This document shows, piece by piece, positions 6,715-16,186 of a DNA stretch of 64,000 nt (the stretch's first letter is position 1; each line of letters opens with the position of its first letter). The notes beneath the pieces are model-generated. The model was not told where the DNA came from, made no database searches, and worked only from the letters and a program-made list of their open reading frames with translations. The DNA is from Clostridia bacterium. GTDB lineage: Bacteria > Bacillota > Clostridia > Christensenellales > UBA1242. A program made the translations under genes and the position numbers. The stretch lies in assembly GCA_023228225.1 (NCBI GenBank), contig JALOBO010000002.1, forward strand, positions 61,434 through 125,433, read 5' to 3'.

Positions 6715-8544
6715 ATGAATTTAATTAAAGAGAAATTAAAAAATTTACCGCTCAAAAGCGGTGTGTATATAATGTATGATGCTAGCGGAACAATTATATA
6801 TATTGGTAAGGCGCGCTTTTTAAAAAATCGTGTTAGCCAGTATTTTCAATCTTCAAAAATACATTCGTTAAAAGTAATGAAAATGGTTGAAAAAATTGCG
6901 GATTTTGAATATATTATAACTGATTCGGAACTTGATGCATTATCGCTAGAATCTAATTTAATAAAAAAGCATAAACCACATTATAATATACTTTTAAAAG
7001 ATGATAAAGCACTTCCATATATTAAAATAAATATGAACGATAAATTCCCCGCTGTGAAAATTGTACGCAAATTAAAAAGCGATGGTGCAAAATACTTTGG
7101 ACCATATTTTGCAGGGCTATCGGTTAAAAATATAACAGATATTATTGCCGAAGTTTTTCCTTTAAAAACATGTAATCTTGATTTATCAAAACAGGTTAAG
7201 GAACGAAGAGAATGTTTAAAATATCATTTAAATAAATGTACCGCACCATGTACAGGAAGGATATCTAGTGCAGATTACAAAAAAAATATCAATAAAGTAA
7301 TTGAATTTTTAAGTGGTAAAGATACTGTTGTTAAAAGAATATTAAAAGATAAAATGCTTAATTTTTCAGAAAGCGAACAATTTGAAAAAGCAACCGAAAT
7401 GCGTGATAAATTGCAAATGCTAGAACAAAAACGCTTTAAATTACTAACCAATTTAACTAAAAAAGTTGATATGGATTTATTTGCTTATTATACTGGGAGC
7501 GAACAAAGCGTTATATGTGTATTATCTGTTCGAGGCGGTAAAGTGGTCGCTTGTAAAAATTTTGATATCATTGATTTATGTTTAAATCCCGCTGAGGCGG
7601 TATCGGCATTTATAGCACAATATTACTTAAATGCAATTGTGCCCGAAAATATTGTTATGCAATATTCACCTGATGATTATGAAACGCTAAAAGATTTTTT
7701 GTCACTTAAACGCGGATTATCTGTTACAATTACAGTTCCGATTAAAAGCACAAAAAAAGAATTACTAGATTTTGCACTTAAAAATGCACAAGAATATTTT
7801 GAAAAAAATTTGCAGATAATGCAACAGCAAGAAGCGTTAACTTATGGGGCGGTAGAAAGTTTGAAAAACGATTTACATTTAAATAATTTGCCTGTGCGTA
7901 TTGAGGGTTATGACATATCAAATATTAGTGGCACAAACAAAGTTGCATCTATGGTAGTTTTTATAAATGGCAAAGCCGATAATTCGCAGTATCGCAGATT
8001 TAAAATTAACACTGTGGAGGGTGCAAATGATTTTGCATCTATGGCAGAAGTAATAAAGCGCAGACTTAAAAAATTATCAGAACAAGATTTAAGTTTTGGT
8101 TCAAAGCCATCTTTAATTCTTGTTGATGGTGGAAAAGGACAGTTATCGTTTGCCTATAATGAACTTAAAAAAAGTGAATTTGATCAAAGTATAGATTTAG
8201 TATCTCTTGCTAAGCGCGAAGAAGAAATTTACAAAGTTGGAAATGAATTGCCAATAATTTTACCGCATAGTAGTTATTCATTAAGGCTACTTCAACGCGT
8301 GCGTGATGAAGCACATCGGTTTGCAATAACATATCATCGTAAATTAAGGTCAAACAATGCATTTGCAAGCGAATTAGATAAAGTTCCGCACATTGGGGCA
8401 AAACGCAAAAAGGTATTGTTAGAACATTTTGGTTCACTGAGTAAAATTAAGCAAGCCACAGTTATAGAACTTTATGGATTGGAAGGCATAAGCAAAAAAC
8501 TTGCAACAGAAATTGTTGCATATTTTTACCAAGATAAAAAATGA
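6715..8544 (+). CDS. uvrC: Excinuclease ABC subunit C
   Basis: 609 residues. UvrC makes both incisions in nucleotide excision repair after recruitment by UvrB. In order: GIY-YIG nuclease (LKSGVYIMYDASG...YIGKA, residues about 13-34), the UvrB-binding coiled segment with FEKATEMRDKLQMLE (about residue 225), the RNase H-like C-terminal nuclease (IEGYDISNISGT and SLILVDGGKGQLS), and a terminal helix-hairpin-helix pair (VPHIGAKRKKVLLEHFGS). All parts are present and the length is normal. ATG 6715 is chosen over the upstream TTG because family alignments begin with a short N terminus; no ribosome binding site precedes it. Confidence 0.96.
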   Translation: MNLIKEKLKNLPLKSGVYIMYDASGTIIYIGKARFLKNRVSQYFQSSKIHSLKVMKMVEKIADFEYIITDSELDALSLESNLIKKHKPHYNILLKDDKALPYIKINMNDKFPAVKIVRKLKSDGAKYFGPYFAGLSVKNITDIIAEVFPLKTCNLDLSKQVKERRECLKYHLNKCTAPCTGRISSADYKKNINKVIEFLSGKDTVVKRILKDKMLNFSESEQFEKATEMRDKLQMLEQKRFKLLTNLTKKVDMDLFAYYTGSEQSVICVLSVRGGKVVACKNFDIIDLCLNPAEAVSAFIAQYYLNAIVPENIVMQYSPDDYETLKDFLSLKRGLSVTITVPIKSTKKELLDFALKNAQEYFEKNLQIMQQQEALTYGAVESLKNDLHLNNLPVRIEGYDISNISGTNKVASMVVFINGKADNSQYRRFKINTVEGANDFASMAEVIKRRLKKLSEQDLSFGSKPSLILVDGGKGQLSFAYNELKKSEFDQSIDLVSLAKREEEIYKVGNELPIILPHSSYSLRLLQRVRDEAHRFAITYHRKLRSNNAFASELDKVPHIGAKRKKVLLEHFGSLSKIKQATVIELYGLEGISKKLATEIVAYFYQDKK

Positions 8545-8643
8545 TAATTCTTAAATTTTAATTTTTAATTTAAAAAACATTTAAAACATTTCTAATAAAC
8601 TTTAAATAAACATCATATATTTAAAGCGATAAGGAGTGTTTTT

Positions 8644-9765
8644 TTGATAAACAAAGAAAAACTTAATAGGATATTATGCATACTCGTTGCTATGTATTTA
8701 TTAATTGCGCCGGCATTAATTTTTTCACAATTAAATAACGACTATTACAGTGCCGGCGAAAAAAATTATCAAGGAGTTATTGAACTGTGGAATATTGATA
8801 CATTTGAAGGTGGCAGTAGTTCGCGTTCTGGCTGGTTAAAAAAAGCAGCAATTCAATTTGAAAAGAAAAATATAGGAACATTTATTGCAGTAAAAAATAT
8901 GACTTATGAACAACTAATTGAAGAACTTGTGGCGGGTTATTTGCCAGATTTAATATCTTATGGAGTTGGTACAGGCAATGTAATTTTGCCTTATTTACAA
9001 GCCTATAAAGGCAATGTTACCTCGCGCAACGACATCACAAGCGGTGGCTATTATAAGGGAACACTGTATGGCGTCCCGTGGGTTATGGGCGGTTATGCGC
9101 TTATAGGCAATACTGAAATCATAAATAGAAAATTTGAAAATATTACAAACTTAAATGAAAATGCTTTTTCGCTGACATATAAAACTAAAAAAAACACTAT
9201 TACATCATTTACAACAGCAGGAAATGGTTATAACGCTGGTTTGCTTAGTTTTTTAAAAAATTCTAGTAATAGAACAACAATGGCAACACTTGATAGCGAA
9301 ATTATTAATAATACATTATATAATGCGTACGAAAAATTTATTGCAGGCAAATCTTGTGTGCTGTTAGGCACTACAAGAGATGTTTATCGCTGTGATAATC
9401 GTATGGCTAATGGTTTAGGTGACTACAAATATTCATTTTTGGGAGGCTACACTGACCTTGTGCAGTATATGAGCGTAATTACAACAGATACGAAAGCCAA
9501 AAAAATGGCTGAAAAGTATATTGAGTTTATAATTTCAAAGGAATTGCAGAATACGATAAAAAATATAAGTATGTTTAGTACTTCTCTAACAGATTTATAC
9601 ACAGCAACACCGTACAGCGATTTTGAAAAAGTTTTATCAAACGAATTAACTGTCCTAAATGTATTTACCGACAAGGAAAACATAAAAAATATAATTTCTA
9701 ATAGTTTACTTGCAATTTTAGGCGATAGTGATGCACAAAAGCAGTGCGAAAAAATTTATAATTAA
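8644..9765 (+). CDS. Extracellular solute-binding-like protein, membrane anchored
   Basis: 373 residues from a TTG start; AAGGAGTG lies about 6-13 bases upstream. A hydrophobic N-terminal segment (about residues 9-28) looks like a signal anchor, and there is no lipobox cysteine, unlike most Gram-positive binding proteins. The rest resembles family 1 ABC solute-binding proteins: an early IELWNIDTFEGG segment, the AAIQFEKKN helix and PDLISYGVG, then a hinge and second lobe. It is shorter than typical sugar-binding members (about 430). No ABC permease or ATPase is adjacent. It could be a sensor or adaptor rather than a transporter component. Confidence 0.65.
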   Translation: MINKEKLNRILCILVAMYLLIAPALIFSQLNNDYYSAGEKNYQGVIELWNIDTFEGGSSSRSGWLKKAAIQFEKKNIGTFIAVKNMTYEQLIEELVAGYLPDLISYGVGTGNVILPYLQAYKGNVTSRNDITSGGYYKGTLYGVPWVMGGYALIGNTEIINRKFENITNLNENAFSLTYKTKKNTITSFTTAGNGYNAGLLSFLKNSSNRTTMATLDSEIINNTLYNAYEKFIAGKSCVLLGTTRDVYRCDNRMANGLGDYKYSFLGGYTDLVQYMSVITTDTKAKKMAEKYIEFIISKELQNTIKNISMFSTSLTDLYTATPYSDFEKVLSNELTVLNVFTDKENIKNIISNSLLAILGDSDAQKQCEKIYN

Positions 9766-9812
9766 CAAAATAGCAAAATGTTATTGTAAAAATTTTATTT
9801 ATGGAGTAAAAT

Positions 9813-10733
9813 ATGAATGCAGAGTTTGATTTTTTATATAAACAACTATGCAGTTTTATACCTTCATCGCGATTATTTTTAAATGCAAATTTATCAAAGT
9901 ACACATCATTTAAAATCGGTGGCAATGCTAATATTATGGTAATGCCATCAGATATTAGAGAACTTAATATTATTTGTATACTATGCAAAAAAATTGGAAT
10001 TAGATTTTATGTTTTAGGGAGAGGCACTAATGTTTTAGTTTTAGATAGTGGCATTAATGGTGTAGTTATTAAGACCGATAAACTACAAACAGTTAAAATA
10101 AGCGGGACTTATATTACCGCCGAAGCGGGCGCATCAATACAAGAAATTGTAAATATTGCATTAGATAATAATTTTTCGGGCTTAGAATGGGCGTGTGGTA
10201 TTCCGGGTAGTGTAGGCGGTGCAGTTTATATGAATGCAGGTGCTTATGGTGGGCAAATGTCAGACATTGTTAAAAGCGTGAAAGTTTATGATAATGGAAA
10301 AGCAACCATAATATCTAATCAAAATGCGCAATTTGATTATAGGCATAGTATTTTTGAAGAAAAAAAATATCAGCACTGCGTAATATTAAGTACAATTTTA
10401 AAATTAAAAAAAGATGAACAAAAAAACATTCAAAATAGAATTACAGAATTTACTTTAAAAAGAAAACAAACTCAAAATGTAGGTTATCCAAATGCCGGCA
10501 GTGCGTTCAAAAAACCAAAAGAAGGATATGCTGCCAAATTCATTGAAGATGCGGGATTAAAGGGTATAACTTTTGGCGGAGCAGCAGTTTCAAATGTGCA
10601 TAGCGGATTTATTGTTAATTTGGGAAATGCAACTTGCTCAGATGTAACAAATCTAATGGATTATATTTCAAGTACTGTGTATAAAAAATTTAATGTGGTT
10701 TTAATACCCGAAATAAAAATTTTTGGAGGATAA
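9813..10733 (+). CDS. murB: UDP-N-acetylenolpyruvoylglucosamine reductase
   Basis: 306 residues. FAD/NADPH enzyme forming UDP-MurNAc in peptidoglycan synthesis. The FAD-binding part has YTSFKIGGNANIMVMP and LGRGTNVLVLDSGI; GIPGSVGGAVYMNAGAYGG and the catalytic region NAGSAFKKP (serine proton donor) match type II MurB, which ends in PEIKIFG. GGAG precedes the ATG. It starts the run murB, PHP, whiA, which in many Firmicutes also contains rapZ and yvcK; those two are missing here. Confidence 0.96.
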   Translation: MNAEFDFLYKQLCSFIPSSRLFLNANLSKYTSFKIGGNANIMVMPSDIRELNIICILCKKIGIRFYVLGRGTNVLVLDSGINGVVIKTDKLQTVKISGTYITAEAGASIQEIVNIALDNNFSGLEWACGIPGSVGGAVYMNAGAYGGQMSDIVKSVKVYDNGKATIISNQNAQFDYRHSIFEEKKYQHCVILSTILKLKKDEQKNIQNRITEFTLKRKQTQNVGYPNAGSAFKKPKEGYAAKFIEDAGLKGITFGGAAVSNVHSGFIVNLGNATCSDVTNLMDYISSTVYKKFNVVLIPEIKIFGG

Positions 10734-10734
10734 A

Positions 10735-11502
10735 ATGCAAATTTACGGAGATTATCATACTCACACATATTATAGCGATGGCAAAGGCAGTATGGAAGAT
10801 AATGTTAAGGAGGCAGTAAGTAAAGGCTTAAAACAAATTATGATTTCTGATCACGGCTTTAATAGGCGTATTAAATTTATGAAGCGCAATGAATTAGATG
10901 AATTAAGAGTAGAGGCGGACAGGCTATCTAAACTTTATAACATAAAAGTATTTGTGGGAGTAGAGGCTAACTTAATTAGTGCAGAGGGCGATATTGATGT
11001 TTTGCCCGAAGATATGAAAAAATTGGATTTTATTGTCTGCGGATTTCACAAAATTATCAAACCAAAAAGATTCATTGATTTTATTAGAGTATTTTTGCCT
11101 AATTATTTTTATGAAATAACGGGTTTTACTCCAAGTGAATACCGAATTAAAAAAAATACTGAAATATATATCAAAATGCTAGAAAAAAATAAAATAGATA
11201 TTTTAGCACACCCAAACCATGATTTTGCAATTGATGTTCCGGCAGTTGCTAGAAAAGCAAAAGAAGTCGGCACATTATTTGAAATCAACGGTAGACACAT
11301 AGAATGGAGCGATAGCGATGTTATGCAAATGAATAAAGATAGAATTATGTTTATTTTAAGTTCAGATGCACACAAAAGTGAACAAGTAGGTGATGTTACC
11401 AAGTGCGAAAATCTTGTTAAAAAATATAATATAGATTTAAATTGTATTGCAAATTTAAAAGAAATGCCTCATTTTATAAATAGAAAAGAGGGACAAGCAT
11501 AA
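10735..11502 (+). CDS. PHP-domain phosphoesterase
   Basis: 255 residues. ATG 10735 follows GGAGGATAAA; the murB stop overlaps this site, so translation is likely coupled. Metal-binding PHP motifs are seen in order: DYHTHTYYSDG (residues 5-15), ISDHGF, VEANL, VCGFHKI, LAHPNHDF and SSDAHKSEQVG. These provide the His/Asp/Glu ligands of a trinuclear metal site as in YcdX and histidinol-phosphatase-type PHP proteins. The substrate cannot be told; no histidine genes are adjacent. Confidence 0.85.
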   Translation: MQIYGDYHTHTYYSDGKGSMEDNVKEAVSKGLKQIMISDHGFNRRIKFMKRNELDELRVEADRLSKLYNIKVFVGVEANLISAEGDIDVLPEDMKKLDFIVCGFHKIIKPKRFIDFIRVFLPNYFYEITGFTPSEYRIKKNTEIYIKMLEKNKIDILAHPNHDFAIDVPAVARKAKEVGTLFEINGRHIEWSDSDVMQMNKDRIMFILSSDAHKSEQVGDVTKCENLVKKYNIDLNCIANLKEMPHFINRKEGQA

Positions 11503-11530
11503 TAAAAACTATATTTAAACAGGGGACAAA

Positions 11531-12496
11531 ATGTATTCTTTTTCACATATGGCAAAGTGCGAAGTAGCAAGAGAGCAGTATGATGATGACCTAGAAAATA
11601 TTGCGGAACTTTCGGCAATTATTCACACGGGTGGCTCGGTTCTACTAGGCAAAGAATTTAAAGTAGAAGTTTCTACTGAAATTGAACCGCTTTACACACG
11701 CATTAACGAAATATTAAAAAAATTATATAATTCATATGCTGAACTCTATACCGATGACGATTTAACCATAAACAAACACATTAGATATATAATAACCATA
11801 CCCACAGAAATTGCACTGAGGGTGCTTTTTGATTGTGAAATTTTAAGACTTGATGAATACGGCAATAGTAATTTAATTAATGATATTGAAAATATGTTAA
11901 TCATTGATGATTTTGCCGCAAAAGCGTATATAACGGGTGTTTTTTTAGCATGCTCCACTTCATCAATTACCCTTGATAATGTCCAAGATAACTTTAATAA
12001 CGGGTATCAAATGGAGTTTTTGTTTTCTAGCGAAGAAATGGCGCTTTCTTTTGCTTCGCTCCTTGCTAGATTTGAAATATTTGCTAAAAAAGTAATGCGT
12101 AAAGGTGCATTTGTAATTTACATTAAAGATGTTCAAAGCATAAGCGATTTATTGGCGCTTGTGGGTGCAAATGAAGCGGTGCTTGCCTTTAATCAACAAG
12201 TGCTTATGCGTGAAATAAAAAATAATATTAACAGACAAAATAATTGCTTAAATTCTAATATTACTAAGACAGTAAATGCAGCGGTTGAGCAAACTGAGGC
12301 AATAAAACTTATTGACAGCATTATTGGACTTACTTCGTTGCCACACGAATTATATACGCTGGCAAAACTTAGGCTTAAAATGCCTAACGCAACTTTATCG
12401 GAACTAGTTGATAAGTATGAGGAGCGTTTATCAAAAAGTGGTATTAGACACCGATTAAATAAAATAATTAGCCTTGCTAAAACATTAAATGAATAG
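11531..12496 (+). CDS. whiA: DNA-binding protein WhiA
   Basis: 321 residues. WhiA combines an N-terminal LAGLIDADG-homing-endonuclease-like fold with a C-terminal helix-turn-helix; in Bacillus it affects chromosome segregation and division, in Streptomyces sporulation. Early CEVAREQ and HTGGSV and the late block (NRQNNCLNSNITKT, TSLPHELYTLAKLRL, SGIRHRLNKI) are typical. AGGGGACAAA precedes the ATG. It is followed by a strong terminator. Confidence 0.93.
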   Translation: MYSFSHMAKCEVAREQYDDDLENIAELSAIIHTGGSVLLGKEFKVEVSTEIEPLYTRINEILKKLYNSYAELYTDDDLTINKHIRYIITIPTEIALRVLFDCEILRLDEYGNSNLINDIENMLIIDDFAAKAYITGVFLACSTSSITLDNVQDNFNNGYQMEFLFSSEEMALSFASLLARFEIFAKKVMRKGAFVIYIKDVQSISDLLALVGANEAVLAFNQQVLMREIKNNINRQNNCLNSNITKTVNAAVEQTEAIKLIDSIIGLTSLPHELYTLAKLRLKMPNATLSELVDKYEERLSKSGIRHRLNKIISLAKTLNE

Positions 12497-12499
12497 TCA

Positions 12500-12546
12500 A
12501 AATAAAATTGTCTAATACGAAACTATTAGACAATTTTATTTATTTT
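12500..12546 (+). terminator. Terminator after whiA
   Basis: Perfect 18-bp inverted repeat (AAATAAAATTGTCTAATA with its complement) around CGAAAC, with a T-rich tail. Its 3' arm contains the -35 hexamer of the dnaE promoter. Confidence 0.9.
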
Positions 12547-12555
12547 GTATATAAT
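12527..12555 (+). promoter_or_regulatory. Promoter for dnaE, overlapping the whiA terminator
   Basis: TAGACA (12527-12532), 17 bases, TATAAT (12550-12555). The -35 lies inside the descending arm of the whiA terminator. Confidence 0.6.
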
Positions 12556-12584
12556 AAAACTAGTTTTTTTTTGTGGGAGAAAAT

Positions 12585-15500
12585 ATGAAAGCCTTTGCGC
12601 ATTTACACCTACATACCGAATTCAGTTTGCTTGATGGTGCCACCCGTATTAATCAGGTTTTCAAAGAATGCCAAAAAAAAGGAATCACAGCAGTTGCCAT
12701 AACTGACCATGGCAATATGTATGGTGCATATAAATTTTTTAAAGAAAAAAGCAATTATGCCGTAGATGGAAAAACCCATAAAGTTAAGCCAATCATTGGC
12801 TCAGAGTTTTATGTAGCCAAAGATATGAATATAAAAGATGGTAGAGAAAGTTTAGCCCATTTAATTCTCTTAGCGAAAAACAAAACAGGTTATAAAAATT
12901 TAATTAAATTAAGTTCAATTTCATTTGTACAAGGTTTTTATTATAAACCCCGCATTGACTATTTGCTATTATCTAAATATAGCGAGGGATTAATTTGTTT
13001 AAGTGCTTGTTTGGCCGGTGATATTCCAAAATTATTACTTCAAAGGCGATTTGATGAGGCCGAAGAATTGGCGTTAAAACTAAAAAAAATGTTTGCGCCA
13101 GGCGATTTTTATCTAGAAATTCAAAATCACGGTATTCAGGAGCAAATAGAAATTTTAAAGCCTATGCGGGAACTTTCTAATAAAATAGGCGTAAAACTTG
13201 TTGCAACTAATGATGTGCATTATATATCAAAAAAAGATGCCGAAATGCACGATGTTTTATTATGCGTGCAAACCGCAAAAACTATTGATGACCCTGACAG
13301 AATGAAGTTTGCAACTAATGAGTTCTATATAAAAGATTATGATGAAATGCAGTCAATGCTTGCTAGTTACGAAGATGCCCTAGATAATACATTGGAAATT
13401 GCAGAGAAATGTAATGTTACTTTTGAAAAGGAAATGCTTTACCCAGGGTTTATTCCACCAGATAATAAAACTCCACTTGAATTTTTACAACAACTTATTA
13501 ATGTTGGTATTAAAGAAAGATATAACACTATAACACAAGAAATTTTAGATAGAATAGATTCCGAACTTACGGTTATTACCAAAAGCGGTTATGTTGAATA
13601 TTACTTAATAGTTTGGGATTTTATACATTATGCCGAAAGTATAGGTATCCCTGTTGGTCCCGGCAGGGGTAGTGGGGTGGGGAGTATTATTGCCTATGCT
13701 ATTGGTATAACAAAAGTTGACCCATTAAAATATAATTTGCTATTTGAAAGATTTTTGCATTCCGAACGCGTGTCTGCTCCCGATTTTGATGTGGATATTT
13801 GCGCAGACCGCCGTGGCGAAGTTATTGATTATGTTACCCACAAGTATGGAGCAAGTAAAGTTGTTCAAATTGTAACATTTGGCACAATGGCAGCGCGCGC
13901 TGCTGTTAAAGATGTAGGTAGAGTATTTAAAGTGCCATATTCTGAAACCGATAAAATTACAAAAGCAATGCCTAATACGATTAAAGATCCACCCGTACTT
14001 AAAAAATATTTCGGAATAGATCAACCAGCCGAAAATGCACATTTAGTTGCACCCGAACTTAAAAAAATGTACGAAGAAAGTGAAACTACCCGTAAAGTAG
14101 TAGATATGGCTATTCAATTAGAAGGTATGCCCCGTAATACTTCTGTACATGCAGCGGGGGTTGTTATTGGCAGATATGATATTGATGATTATGTTCCGCT
14201 TCAACTTAATGGCGATAATCAAATGACAACGCAATACACAATGAATGAGATTGAAGAATTAGGTTTGTTAAAGATGGACTTTTTAGCCTTGCGAAATTTA
14301 ACTGATATTCAAGGCACCGTGGACCTAATATACAAAAACACGGGTGAAAGAATTGATTTATATAAAATTTCTTATGATGATGCCGATGTATATAAACTAA
14401 TAAGTTCGGGTAATACCGAGGCAATATTTCAACTTGAAAGCGGTGGTATGAAACGCTTTATGAAAGAACTTAAACCCGATAGACTTGAAGATGTTATTGC
14501 AGGCATTTCAGTATATCGCCCAGGTCCTATGGATATTATACCAAAATTTATTGCCAACAAGCGTAATCCTGAAAATATTAAATATGATACGCCTGTGCTT
14601 AAAAATACGCTTGATGTTACATATGGTTGCATAGTTTACCAAGAACAAGTTATGAAAATTGTGCAAGATATGGCAGGTTATAGCCTAGCGCAAGCCGATA
14701 ATGTGCGACGCATTATGAGCAAGAAAAAACGCGAAGCTATGGCTAAGGAACGCGAAATTTTTTTACATGGTAAGATTGACCCCGAAGGCAAAAAAACAAT
14801 TGATGGAGCAATAAAACGAGGAATACCCGAAACGATCGCTAGTAAAATATTTTCCGAAATGGAAACTTTTGCAAGTTATGCATTTAATAAATCCCACGCT
14901 GCTGCATACGCATTTGTAGCATATCAAACAGCATATTTAAGGCTCTATCACCAAGTAGAATATTTGGTTTCTGTGCTTAATAACCGCATAACAAATGCTG
15001 ATGAAATTAAAAAATATACTATGTTTGCTCGCGAGCAAGGTATAGAAATTTTACCACCAGATATTAATAAAAGTCAAACTCGTTTTTCTACCGAAAGTGG
15101 TAAAATTAGGTTTGGGCTTGCTGGGCTTAAAAATGTTGGTATAGCAGTAGTTGATATGATAATTAATGAACGCACTTTGCATGGTGAATATACTGATTTA
15201 GTTGATTTTGTTAATAGGTCAGAAAGCGTAGTGCTAAATAAACGCTGTTTAGAAAGTATGATTTTGAGCGGAGCATTTGATGGATTTAATATTAAACGTG
15301 CTCAATTAATGGCAGTTTATGAAATAGCGGTTGAGCGTGCTTGTCGCGATAAAAAAAATCAAGAAAGTGGGCAGTTTTCACTTTTTGACACGATACTGAG
15401 AACCGATGAAAGTATATCTAGTTTGCAGTACCCTAAAATTAATGAATACAGTGAAAAAGATAAGTTAAAATACGAAAAAGAAGTTGTCGGGGTTTATATT

Positions 15501-16169
15501 TCAGGACACCCACTTGATGATTATTTAGATAAGTTTAAGGATTATACACTTACCGCTGAGATGATGGTTTCTTCACTTGGCGATGATTATAACGGAGAAG
15601 GAATGTCATTAGAAGAGGAATATCCTGAAATAAAAAATGAAATGCCAGTTACATGCGGTGGCATAATTACCGAATTTAAAAAAACCATAACCAAAAAGGG
15701 CAATAGAGAAATGGGGTTTGGTAAAATAGAAGATTTAGAAGGTAATATAAATATTATGCTATTCCCATCTACTTATGAAAAATTTAAAAACAAAATGTTT
15801 GTTGATAATTTAATATCAGTAGAAGGCAAAATATTTTTACGAACTGGCGACACTCCCGTTGTTGTTGTAGAAAACATAAAAGAATGGAACAATGAAAACG
15901 CTTTAACTACGCAACAAGCGATGCCACAAAGCTATATTAGTGAAAATAATAAAGCAAAAACATTATTTTTAAAATATTCTTTAAAAGATTTTAAACTATG
16001 TGAAACAATTCAGGAAATTCTTAATGATTATCCCGGAACTACACCCGTTGTTGTGCGTTGTACAAGTACAAATAAAGGTTTCAAACTTAATGAAAGAGTT
16101 AATGCTTCTACTTTGTTAATCAATGAATTATTAAGCGTGCTTGATGAAGATTGTATTTTATTAAAATAA
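12585..16169 (+). CDS. dnaE: DNA polymerase III alpha subunit, DnaE type
   Basis: 1194 residues. Replicative DNA polymerase of the C family. Order: PHP domain (AHLHLHTEFSLLDG at the N terminus), palm with PDFDVDI near residue 398 carrying catalytic aspartates, GPGRGSGVGS just before it, thumb and fingers with SVHAAGVVIG and YQEQVMKIVQ, helix-hairpin-helix region, and a C-terminal OB-fold (MPVTCGGIITEFK). No 3'-5' exonuclease insertion is present, so it is DnaE and not PolC. ATG 12585 follows GGGAG. pfkA starts 17 bases after the stop, as in many Clostridia. Confidence 0.95.
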   Translation: MKAFAHLHLHTEFSLLDGATRINQVFKECQKKGITAVAITDHGNMYGAYKFFKEKSNYAVDGKTHKVKPIIGSEFYVAKDMNIKDGRESLAHLILLAKNKTGYKNLIKLSSISFVQGFYYKPRIDYLLLSKYSEGLICLSACLAGDIPKLLLQRRFDEAEELALKLKKMFAPGDFYLEIQNHGIQEQIEILKPMRELSNKIGVKLVATNDVHYISKKDAEMHDVLLCVQTAKTIDDPDRMKFATNEFYIKDYDEMQSMLASYEDALDNTLEIAEKCNVTFEKEMLYPGFIPPDNKTPLEFLQQLINVGIKERYNTITQEILDRIDSELTVITKSGYVEYYLIVWDFIHYAESIGIPVGPGRGSGVGSIIAYAIGITKVDPLKYNLLFERFLHSERVSAPDFDVDICADRRGEVIDYVTHKYGASKVVQIVTFGTMAARAAVKDVGRVFKVPYSETDKITKAMPNTIKDPPVLKKYFGIDQPAENAHLVAPELKKMYEESETTRKVVDMAIQLEGMPRNTSVHAAGVVIGRYDIDDYVPLQLNGDNQMTTQYTMNEIEELGLLKMDFLALRNLTDIQGTVDLIYKNTGERIDLYKISYDDADVYKLISSGNTEAIFQLESGGMKRFMKELKPDRLEDVIAGISVYRPGPMDIIPKFIANKRNPENIKYDTPVLKNTLDVTYGCIVYQEQVMKIVQDMAGYSLAQADNVRRIMSKKKREAMAKEREIFLHGKIDPEGKKTIDGAIKRGIPETIASKIFSEMETFASYAFNKSHAAAYAFVAYQTAYLRLYHQVEYLVSVLNNRITNADEIKKYTMFAREQGIEILPPDINKSQTRFSTESGKIRFGLAGLKNVGIAVVDMIINERTLHGEYTDLVDFVNRSESVVLNKRCLESMILSGAFDGFNIKRAQLMAVYEIAVERACRDKKNQESGQFSLFDTILRTDESISSLQYPKINEYSEKDKLKYEKEVVGVYISGHPLDDYLDKFKDYTLTAEMMVSSLGDDYNGEGMSLEEEYPEIKNEMPVTCGGIITEFKKTITKKGNREMGFGKIEDLEGNINIMLFPSTYEKFKNKMFVDNLISVEGKIFLRTGDTPVVVVENIKEWNNENALTTQQAMPQSYISENNKAKTLFLKYSLKDFKLCETIQEILNDYPGTTPVVVRCTSTNKGFKLNERVNASTLLINELLSVLDEDCILLK

Positions 16170-16186
16170 AAATGGGGGAATATATT

